From Cellvibrionaceae bacterium (GTDB taxonomy: Bacteria; Pseudomonadota; Gammaproteobacteria; Pseudomonadales; Cellvibrionaceae), in assembly GCA_030597965.1 (NCBI GenBank), contig JAUVQU010000151.1:1-5781 (forward strand): a stretch of DNA of 5,781 bases. The letters run 5' to 3'. Position numbers and translations under genes: made by a program. Shown in pieces: positions 1 to 5,268 of the stretch. Numbering within the stretch: the first letter of the stretch is position 1; every line of letters starts with the position of its first letter. Below the pieces are notes generated by a model. The model was given only the letters and a program-made list of their open reading frames with translations. It ran no database searches and was not told the DNA's origin.

Positions 1-1770
1 ACGGAACACGAAAGCTACCAACCCGTTAATCAACTGGTACAAGCGCTACTGACTACTGACTGTAGAGCCATCACTGGCGATCAAACATTACAAAACAATA
101 TTCAAGAACGTCTGGGCCAAAAGGCGCTCACGCAGCTGCTCAACAACGAAAACAGTGAATCCTTTGAGCAGCAGCGCCAACAATTGATCAACCAATTACT
201 TGATCAGCACGGTACCGGTCGAGTGCTTTTCCGCAATACCCGCAACGCCATTCAGGGCTTCCCCGGTCGCCAACTGCACAGTTATCCATTAACCATGGAA
301 AATCCATCGGCTGCCCTGCAAGTAGACTCAATGGATGAACACGCCAAAGTACTTTGGCTGGTCGATTGGCTCAAAAAAAATAAACGACAGAAGCTATTGG
401 TTATCTGCCAGCACGCCGATACCGCACTGGCGCTAGAAAATTATCTGCGTCTGCGCAAAGGTATTCTAAGCGCCGCCTTCCATGAAGGCTTAAGCCTGCT
501 GGAACGCGACCGTGCCGCCGCCTACTTCGCCGACCTAGAGGATGGCGCCCAAGTACTTATCTGCTCCGAGATAGGCAGCGAAGGCCGCAACTTCCAATTT
601 GCACATAATATGATGATGTTCGATCTGCCGGACAACCCGGATCTGTTAGAGCAGCGTATTGGGCGACTGGATCGCATAGGCCAACAACAAGATATTGCCA
701 TTCACGTACCCTTTGCCGAGAACAGCCGCGAAGCACGCTGGTTGGATTGGCTGCATCAAGGGTTAGGCAGTTTTGAGCAGGTGTGCCCTATTGGTCCCGC
801 CGTATTTGCTAAATTCGAACAAGACCTGGCAACACAATTAGACTCGCCAACAAACTTTTCCGACCTGATCGAACGCACCAAAACCTACAGTGCAGAGCTG
901 CTCAAAGAGCTACAGGAAGGCCGCGACCGTCTATTGGAACTCAACTCCTGCAAGCCTGAGGTTGCGCAGCCACTGGTCGAACAATTAGAAACTGAGAACA
1001 ACAGCGATTCGCTAAACCAGTATTTGGAGAGCGCCTTCGACAGCTACGGCGTCGATCAAGAAAAACACAGCGACAACGCCTTTGTGATTCGCCCCGGCGA
1101 GCACATGCACGGCCACAGCTTCCCGGGACTCCCCGAAGAAGGCATGACAGCCACACTGGATCGCCGCGAAGCCCTCACCCGTGAAGACATTCATTACCTG
1201 ACATGGGAACATCCCATGACCGTCGGCATTATGGATATGATTCTTTCCGGTGACAAAGGTAATACCAGCCTGTGTACTGTCAAACTGCCGCCATTAAAAC
1301 CTGGCAGCTTAATGGTCGAAGCCCTATTGCGCCCTAACTGCCCTGCGCCTAAAAGCCTGCAATTACAGCGCTTTATGAACACCGGCTGTATTCGCCTATT
1401 ACTTGATCAGAATAAAAAAGACTTCAGTAACATCATTCAGCCAACCCACGTCAAAACACTGGCACAGCGCGTCAAACGCTCTACCGCACGCCAATTGGTC
1501 GAGCATGCCAAAATCCAAATTGATGCGGTGCTGAACCACATCGTCGATTTAGGTAATAAACAAGAAGAGCCCATGATTGCCGATGCTATCGAGGCAATGA
1601 ATACAGAATACGAACAGGAGATACTCAGACTCGAACAACTGGCTCAACACAACACCAATATTCGCAGCGATGAAATTGACTACCTGCGACAGAGCCAAAC
1701 AATATCAACAGAGTATCTGCAACAAACCCGGTTACAGCTGGATGCGGTGCGGGTGATTGTAGTGACTTAA
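1..1770 (+). CDS. rapA: RNA polymerase-associated ATP-dependent recycling factor RapA (HepA), C-terminal 589 residues, 5'-truncated by window edge
   Basis: RapA is a SWI/SNF2-family ATPase that binds core RNA polymerase and helps release and recycle it after transcription. The frame is open from base 1, so the gene enters from upstream; the TTG at 184 is internal and not a start. What is visible is the second RecA-like helicase lobe and the C-terminal RNA polymerase-binding region. Counting from the first visible residue, motif V is SEIGSEGRNFQF at about 189-200 and motif VI is QRIGRLDRIGQ at about 218-228, with the two arginine fingers intact. The following CPIGPAVF stretch and the end (RLQLDAVRVIVVT, then TAA) match from memory the E. 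coli RapA C-terminal region, including WEHP, ILSGD and FPGL blocks. The E. coli protein has about 968 residues, so roughly the last 60 percent is here. The ATP-binding lobe with Walker A and B lies outside the window. No frameshift was seen. Identification is very secure. Confidence 0.97.
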   Translation, partial: TEHESYQPVNQLVQALLTTDCRAITGDQTLQNNIQERLGQKALTQLLNNENSESFEQQRQQLINQLLDQHGTGRVLFRNTRNAIQGFPGRQLHSYPLTMENPSAALQVDSMDEHAKVLWLVDWLKKNKRQKLLVICQHADTALALENYLRLRKGILSAAFHEGLSLLERDRAAAYFADLEDGAQVLICSEIGSEGRNFQFAHNMMMFDLPDNPDLLEQRIGRLDRIGQQQDIAIHVPFAENSREARWLDWLHQGLGSFEQVCPIGPAVFAKFEQDLATQLDSPTNFSDLIERTKTYSAELLKELQEGRDRLLELNSCKPEVAQPLVEQLETENNSDSLNQYLESAFDSYGVDQEKHSDNAFVIRPGEHMHGHSFPGLPEEGMTATLDRREALTREDIHYLTWEHPMTVGIMDMILSGDKGNTSLCTVKLPPLKPGSLMVEALLRPNCPAPKSLQLQRFMNTGCIRLLLDQNKKDFSNIIQPTHVKTLAQRVKRSTARQLVEHAKIQIDAVLNHIVDLGNKQEEPMIADAIEAMNTEYEQEILRLEQLAQHNTNIRSDEIDYLRQSQTISTEYLQQTRLQLDAVRVIVVT

Positions 1771-1879
1771 AGCCAGTTAAAGTTAGTTAATTTTACTAAC
1801 TAATTCAGGGGCCGGTGTCGCTCACTGTAAAACTGGCAAACGACTTCTGCCCCTATTGACTACCCCTATTAAAAAACAC
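1771..1879. other. Convergent intergenic spacer between rapA and the propeller gene
   Basis: These 109 bases separate two converging genes, so transcription should stop here from both sides, yet no strong intrinsic terminator is visible. There is a weak AT-rich inverted repeat, AGTTAGT at 1781-1787 against ACTAACT at 1795-1801, with a 7-base loop and no GC stem. GCCAGTT at 1772-1778 is complementary to AACTGGC at 1831-1837. Reading leftward from the minus-strand gene, a run of six T lies just past its stop (1871-1876) but without an adjacent upstream hairpin. CCCCTATT occurs twice (1850-1857 and 1863-1870). Rho-dependent termination or overlapping 3' ends are possible. Confidence 0.4.
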
Positions 1880-3364
1880 CTACTGAACAGAAACCAAACC
1901 GGTATAGGTACCCACAACCAAACGCCCAGCGGGCCCAACGGTAACCGTCAGCATCGCATTATCCCACTGCTTACCGCTGCCCGCATATTGTTTCCATACC
2001 AGCTCACCCGTATGAAAATCCACCGCCGTAAAATACCAGGCATTAACCCACCCGGTATTTTCTTCCAGTACATATTGATAAATCAAGCCATTGCCCGTTG
2101 AGAGCTTTGCCCCGGAACCGGAGGCCACCTCATTATTTTCCCAGACAATATCGCAACCACTAAAGTCTGGCTTGACATCAATGCGCACCAAACCTGACTG
2201 CCCTCCTGCGGAATCGCCAAAGACACTAAAGTTGAAATTATTTTCCACAACAATAGAGTGATCGTAAGCGATGAATGAATTTTCCAACACGCTCAAATTA
2301 TCTTTAAACATTGGGGTTTTACACACCAAACGCTGATCGTCAGGCACATCGTCCAAGCGGTATACCAAGACATTGGGTCTTGGCTCAGCATTATCACCAA
2401 AGGCGGCAAGCTTGCCATTAGCAAAGACGACAGGTGTAGAGCCAGAACCTCGACTTAAACCTTTTATCGAGTTGCCTTGGTCATAAGAAAAACGGCTTGA
2501 GACCTGTATACCCTGATCTGCATTTAAATAATAAAAATAGCGGTCGGTGACAAAGAAAACACCTTCCGGAGAAGCGCCCAAGCCATTTTCGATCACTTCA
2601 TCCTGTAACCGCTTTGTGTATACCTTATCGGTATCTACTTCGACGTAACCCATTAATGCGGGCTCAAACACGGTAAACCAAAGGTTACCCTGCCAATCGA
2701 AAACCAAGTCCATCGGAAAACTTTTAACCACGCGCTCCGCCTCAGGAATAGCAGAGCCCACATCAAGGCGCCGATCCATTACCCAGGCAAAGCCTTCAGC
2801 ACTTTCCTCTACATAATAGCGACGCAGTTCCATGGCATGCCCAGCGGGTATCCAAACCCGCCCCTGCGAATCTAATCGAAAATACCAACCACTCATAGGT
2901 GGCAGCTCTGTTTTTGCCAGCACACTTAAATCGTCTGGGTTCATTAATACTAAATAACTCTTGTGTAGACCAACACAAACGGAAATCAAACGACCTTGTG
3001 GGTCAAAATTCTGTGTAGAACAGCCGGAGAACAGCGCGCTCATCATTCGTGAACGTGTGAATACCTGATTGCCTGTAGGCCCAGAGAAAGGCACCACACC
3101 GCTGTTATAACTGTCGGCATGGGCACCGGCCATACCGCGATTATCCTGAAAAGGATGCAATGGCATCGGTAATACCGGAAGAGGCTTCAATCCTTCTATA
3201 TGACTAAACGACTCAGGCAACACTTTGCCGCCAGTGAACTGGGACACAAGAGAGCTAACTTCAAAGCCACCAGGAAATGATTTAGCCTCCGCACCAGAAC
3301 TGGGCCACCAATAAACTAACCAGCAGCCCAATAAAACGACAACTGATAAAAATAACTTTTTCAC
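1880..3364 (-). CDS. Exported beta-propeller-like protein of unknown function
   Basis: I do not recognise a named family for this 494-residue protein. It starts with GTG at 3364, which directly abuts the TGA of the upstream gene; GGAA at 3373-3370 lies five bases before it and serves as ribosome binding site. This start gives a complete Sec signal peptide: KK, a hydrophobic core (residues 4-20), then an A-x-A site (AEA, 25-27), so the mature protein should begin near K28 in the periplasm. An LLGC sequence at 11-14 resembles a lipobox, but it is followed by a strongly hydrophobic WLVYWW stretch, so lipoprotein processing is less likely. The mature part is rich in beta-strand-like segments and repeats a D/S-x-Q/E-G-x-x-W/F pattern: DPQGRLISV (121-129), DSQGRVWIP (165-173), DWQGNLWFT (223-231) and SPEGVFFVT (265-273). 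A PQQ-repeat-like AVDFHTGELVWK follows at 447-458. These suggest propeller blades of the SMP-30/NHL or quinoprotein-like kind. Four cysteines (115, 130, 348, 404) would be exported and could form disulfides. Substrate or partner is unknown. Confidence 0.9.
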   Translation of the reverse strand: MKKLFLSVVVLLGCWLVYWWPSSGAEAKSFPGGFEVSSLVSQFTGGKVLPESFSHIEGLKPLPVLPMPLHPFQDNRGMAGAHADSYNSGVVPFSGPTGNQVFTRSRMMSALFSGCSTQNFDPQGRLISVCVGLHKSYLVLMNPDDLSVLAKTELPPMSGWYFRLDSQGRVWIPAGHAMELRRYYVEESAEGFAWVMDRRLDVGSAIPEAERVVKSFPMDLVFDWQGNLWFTVFEPALMGYVEVDTDKVYTKRLQDEVIENGLGASPEGVFFVTDRYFYYLNADQGIQVSSRFSYDQGNSIKGLSRGSGSTPVVFANGKLAAFGDNAEPRPNVLVYRLDDVPDDQRLVCKTPMFKDNLSVLENSFIAYDHSIVVENNFNFSVFGDSAGGQSGLVRIDVKPDFSGCDIVWENNEVASGSGAKLSTGNGLIYQYVLEENTGWVNAWYFTAVDFHTGELVWKQYAGSGKQWDNAMLTVTVGPAGRLVVGTYTGLVSVQ

Positions 3365-3769
3365 TCAGATTCCAGCCATCCAAACATCACGCACCCAATA
3401 CCAAATCGAATCCCACTGCTCCTCTTCAAAATCACCATCGCGCCACAACTTCACAATACCCTCTGGATCCATACAGTAATAACCGTTAGGCACTTCACAA
3501 ATAGGGAAGACATCGTGTGGCAGACCTATACTCCAAGCATGAGCCGTCACTTCAGGCAAGTAGGTATGACTCATGGGATCGGCTACCGTCACCGGCTCTA
3601 AATGACCAAAAACTACATCACTGGCGGTTAATAAATACTCACGAAATTCATAGGGAAAAGGTAAAAAAATTAACTCCTCCGCATCAACCGTGTCGTCATG
3701 CTCCGGCAGATCTAAAGGTACCGGAACAGATTCCGCCAGTTCACGTAACTCTTCTAAAACATCTTCCAT
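3365..3769 (-). CDS. SMI1/KNR4 (SUKH superfamily) domain protein, cytoplasmic
   Basis: This 134-residue acidic protein resembles the single-domain SMI1/KNR4 proteins commonly found in Pseudomonas and related genera. Family-typical stretches are LPFPYEFREYLL (36-47), the SDVVFGHLEPVTV core (50-62), the PICEVPNGYYCM segment (89-100) leading to DPEG..KLW (101-109), and a tryptophan-rich end (W119, W123, W125, W130). It has no signal peptide. The ATG at 3769 is preceded by AGG (3779-3777) with seven bases between, and a second AGGAA element lies further upstream. SUKH proteins are often toxin immunity factors elsewhere, but this conserved stand-alone form has no known activity, and no toxin gene is seen beside it. 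It is first in a two-gene unit with the exported propeller gene, whose GTG follows this TGA without a gap and in the same frame. Family assignment is fairly sure; the function is not known. Confidence 0.88.
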   Translation of the reverse strand: MEDVLEELRELAESVPVPLDLPEHDDTVDAEELIFLPFPYEFREYLLTASDVVFGHLEPVTVADPMSHTYLPEVTAHAWSIGLPHDVFPICEVPNGYYCMDPEGIVKLWRDGDFEEEQWDSIWYWVRDVWMAGI

Positions 3770-3772
3770 TGT

Positions 3773-3841
3773 TTAACCTATTCCTGCCGCTTACTTTTAA
3801 ATGGGCTTTATTCTTTACCTATTGGGCTGGTATTACCTATT
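3773..3841 (-). promoter_or_regulatory. Leader of the SMI1/propeller unit with three AATAGGT-type direct repeats
   Basis: Read on the minus strand, AATAGGTAA occurs exactly twice, at 3841-3833 and 3823-3815, eighteen bases apart. A variant, AATAGGTTAA, lies at 3782-3773 and overlaps the ribosome binding site of the SMI1/KNR4 gene. The region is AT-rich and must contain the promoter of the unit if one exists, but I see no clear pair of -35 and -10 boxes. The repeats could be an operator or chance in AT-rich DNA. Confidence 0.25.
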
Positions 3842-3842
3842 A

Positions 3843-3936
3843 AAATATTGATCTATAGAAAGGTTCGCTTGCAGGGCGAGCTCCTACACATTTAGGTTCA
3901 CCCGCAGGAGCTTGTTCCGCAAGTGAACCTTTTTCT
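3843..3936. repeat. Inverted pair of REP-like sequences (REPIN/BIME-like element)
   Basis: Two related sequences face each other across a short spacer. Arm 1 (3861-3889) reads, on the minus strand, GTAGGAGCTCGCCCTGCAAG followed by CGAACC. Arm 2 (3902-3930), on the plus strand, reads GCAGGAGCTTGTTCCGCAAG followed by TGAACC. Aligned as a foldback, the arms match at 21 of 29 positions, and seven of the eight differences are transitions. The GTAG head followed by GAGC, a small internal palindrome and CAAGCGA resembles REP elements of Pseudomonas and other gammaproteobacteria, which are spread by RAYT (REP-associated tyrosine) transposases; no such gene is in the window. A second, competing hairpin is formed inside: AGGTTCAC at 3894-3901 against GTGAACCT at 3923-3930. 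The element begins ten bases after the stop of the 133-residue minus-strand gene, so it may also protect or terminate that transcript. Coordinates of the outer edges are approximate. Confidence 0.75.
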
Positions 3937-3939
3937 GTA

Positions 3940-4341
3940 TTAAACCTTACCCAGCTGGCCGCCTTTAAGCTCGACGACCTGCTCACCCTTTTCATCGATG
4001 CGTAAAAATTCATCCTGGCCCGAATACTCTTTCCCCGGATCGCAATACACCGGTAAACTAAACGCTTTGTACGCTGCACGCGCGCACTCCGCATCAGTTT
4101 CCCACGGAGTATTAGCGGCATTAAACCAAATACACGTATACGCACTTCCTTCTGCTTCCTGATTGATTAAAATCGGAATAGTTGGTGACTGCTCTACTGC
4201 GCGAAATTTACGTACTTTATTATTCGGCCTGGCTTTGACTTTTTCATCCGTGACTTCCTGCAATTCACCCAGCTCACTTTTTAGCCAGCCTAATACGCGC
4301 TTTATCACGGGTTCGCGTATATAAACCTCGATATCTTGCAT
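3940..4341 (-). CDS. Conserved-looking hypothetical protein, 133 residues
   Basis: I do not recognise a characterised family. The frame runs from ATG at 4341 to TAA at 3942-3940. The Shine-Dalgarno sequence is weak (only TTGG about ten bases before the ATG). The protein is soluble, without signal peptide or membrane segment. Residues 1-30 look like a strand followed by an amphipathic helix (EVYIRE, then IKRVLGWLKSELGEL). Residues 31-50 are basic (VKARPNNKVRKFR). A beta-rich core follows with IPILINQEAEG (55-65) and YTCIWFN (68-74), then a TPWETDAECARAAYKAF segment (78-94) that looks like a helix start and helix. Cysteines are at 70, 86 and 100. Codon use and a frame free of stops over 400 bases favour a real gene; similar short unannotated proteins exist, as far as I recall, in Pseudomonas-like bacteria. 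It is transcribed away from the DUF3581 gene and ends beside the REP-like element, so it is probably monocistronic. Confidence 0.8.
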   Translation of the reverse strand: MQDIEVYIREPVIKRVLGWLKSELGELQEVTDEKVKARPNNKVRKFRAVEQSPTIPILINQEAEGSAYTCIWFNAANTPWETDAECARAAYKAFSLPVYCDPGKEYSGQDEFLRIDEKGEQVVELKGGQLGKV

Positions 4342-4357
4342 GTTTTTTAACCAAGTC

Positions 4358-4363
4358 GTTATA
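4358..4363 (-). promoter_or_regulatory. Possible -10 box for the 133-residue gene
   Basis: On the minus strand, TATAAC at 4363-4358 matches the sigma-70 -10 consensus at five of six bases and lies 16 bases before the ATG at 4341. No convincing -35 hexamer is seen at the normal 16-18 base spacing. If used, it gives a leader of only about ten bases, in keeping with the poor ribosome binding site. Weak evidence. Confidence 0.25.
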
Positions 4364-4422
4364 GTCTGTGCGCCAAAATAACATAGTTCATCTTGGCTTT
4401 TTCTTTTTAACGCTTCGCCTGC

Positions 4423-4464
4423 TAGAATTAACCCACGTTAATGCTTTCTAGGGCGGTTTATAAT
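4423..4464 (+). promoter_or_regulatory. Candidate promoter region for the DUF3581 gene with two -10-like boxes
   Basis: Two sigma-70 -10-like hexamers lie before the DUF3581 ATG at 4469. TAGAAT at 4423-4428 is one base from consensus and would give a leader of roughly 34 bases. TATAAT at 4459-4464 is a perfect consensus match but ends only four bases before the ATG, so transcription from it would begin at or next to the start codon. Neither has a good TTGACA-like -35 at standard spacing. A purine-rich AGGGCGG (4450-4456) would be in the first transcript but is 12 bases from the ATG, longer than usual for a ribosome binding site. Which box is used cannot be decided from sequence. Confidence 0.4.
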
Positions 4465-4468
4465 CACT

Positions 4469-5197
4469 ATGCAGTTAGAGAAATACTATACCCCTGCGGG
4501 GCCCGAAGAGCGTTACGCTCAATTTACACGCCAGCAAGCCAGCGATTTTGCCAAGCAAGTGGCCGGCGACTTCAATCCTATTCACGATGTCGAAGCCAAA
4601 CGCTTTTGCGTTCCGGGCGACCTTATCTTCACCATTCTCGTTTCCAAGCTGGGCTTGAGTGAAAGGATACACGTCGATTTCAAGGATATGGTCACCGACG
4701 GCGTACCCGTCTGCTTCAAAGTTCTGGAAGATGGCCACGTCAACGTTGAGGATGATAACGGCAAAGTCTACTTAAGCATCGAGACATCCGGTGAGCGCAG
4801 ACGGAACCAAGAACAGATTTTACCGATGGCGGAAGAATACGTCGCCTTTTCGGGTCGTACTTTCCCGCACGTATTAGTACCCTTGTGGAAAGAACAAAAC
4901 GTAATGGTCAATCCCAAGCGTCCACTGGTTATTTATCAATCCATGACTATTGAGATGGATACACTCGACTTTGACCACCCTCACCTGGAAATTGGCGAGT
5001 GTGAATTCAACGTGGATGGTAAACGCGGACAAGTGATTTTACGCTTTAATTTTATGTGTGACGGTAAAAAGATTGGCTCAGGTGAAAAGCGCATGATACA
5101 AAGTGGCCTACGTGAATACGACCAAAAAGAGATTGACGATCTGGTCGCCTTCTATGCCAATCTAAAAGACGAATACTTTAAAGCACTGGAGAGTTAA
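4469..5197 (+). CDS. DUF3581 family protein with a MaoC-hydratase-like GDFNPIH signature
   Basis: This 242-residue cytoplasmic protein matches my recollection of the DUF3581 family, for which I know no assigned function. The ATG at 4469 is the only plausible start: the same frame has a TAA at 4439-4441 and no start codon between. Recognisable family blocks are FTRQQASDFAKQVAGDFNPIH (19-39, written with its key end AGDFNPIH at 32-39), RFCVPGDL (45-52), YVAFSGRTFPHVLVPLW (124-140) and RPLVIYQSM (151-159). The AGDFNPIH segment closely resembles the hydratase-2 motif of MaoC-like hotdog enzymes, in which the Asp and His are catalytic; D34 and H39 occupy those places. The HG that follows in MaoC enzymes appears here as GD (50-51). 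The second half (about 155-225) has alternating strand-like segments, consistent with a double hotdog, so an acyl-thioester binding or hydratase role is conceivable but is inference. A strong terminator follows 26 bases after the stop, and the gene is probably transcribed alone. Confidence 0.9.
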   Translation: MQLEKYYTPAGPEERYAQFTRQQASDFAKQVAGDFNPIHDVEAKRFCVPGDLIFTILVSKLGLSERIHVDFKDMVTDGVPVCFKVLEDGHVNVEDDNGKVYLSIETSGERRRNQEQILPMAEEYVAFSGRTFPHVLVPLWKEQNVMVNPKRPLVIYQSMTIEMDTLDFDHPHLEIGECEFNVDGKRGQVILRFNFMCDGKKIGSGEKRMIQSGLREYDQKEIDDLVAFYANLKDEYFKALES

Positions 5198-5223
5198 CCT
5201 TTCGAACGAAGGCTAAGACGCAC

Positions 5224-5256
5224 GATAAAAAGCCCGCATTATGCGGGCTTTTTATC
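5224..5256. terminator. Bidirectional rho-independent terminator between DUF3581 and the LysR-type gene
   Basis: A perfect palindrome with 16-base arms: GATAAAAAGCCCGCAT (5224-5239) and its exact complement at 5241-5256, around a single central base. As RNA it folds into a GCCCGCA/TGCGGGC stem with a TTA loop, flanked by five A and five T, so it works as an intrinsic terminator in either direction. It lies 26 bases after the DUF3581 stop and 12 bases after the stop of the converging LysR-type gene, and should serve both. Confidence 0.95.
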
Positions 5257-5268
5257 AATTGCCGCCGG

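Noticed and set aside
373..380. Run of eight A in rapA as a phase-variable or programmed frameshift site
   Set aside because: It encodes an ordinary KKNK stretch in a linker, the frame stays open on both sides, and there is no stimulatory structure or alternative product visible.
941..1382. Open frames on the minus strand inside rapA
   Set aside because: They lie fully antisense to a well-conserved gene, have arginine- and cysteine-rich low-complexity translations and no ribosome binding site support; they are shadows of rapA codon use.
1850..1870. CCCCTATT direct repeat as a target-site duplication or attachment site
   Set aside because: The copies are only five bases apart with no inserted element between them; most likely chance or a small tandem duplication.
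1856..2101. Short plus-strand frame over the 3' end of the propeller gene
   Set aside because: It is antisense to the conserved-looking C-terminal propeller repeats, and its composition is not that of a typical protein.
3320..3334. Lipobox-like LLGC in the propeller protein signal peptide
   Set aside because: Leu at -2 is unusual, and the hydrophobic stretch continues well past the cysteine; an AEA signal peptidase I site follows. Not excluded, but less likely.
3365..3769. SUKH protein as immunity factor of a polymorphic toxin system
   Set aside because: No toxin domain, Rhs/CdiA remnant or other immunity gene lies nearby, and this stand-alone SMI1/KNR4 type looks like a core genome gene.
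3517..3843. 108-codon plus-strand frame
   Set aside because: It is antisense to the SMI1/KNR4 gene, which has recognisable family motifs; the translation has no such signal.
3840..4145. 101-codon minus-strand frame running through the REP-like element
   Set aside because: It overlaps the 133-residue gene in another frame and ends within the repeat; the translation is rich in arginine and serine without recognisable motifs.
4441..4764. Alternative frames on both strands over the start of the DUF3581 gene, including an ATG at 4441
   Set aside because: They are out of frame with, or antisense to, the DUF3581 family blocks and lack their own support.
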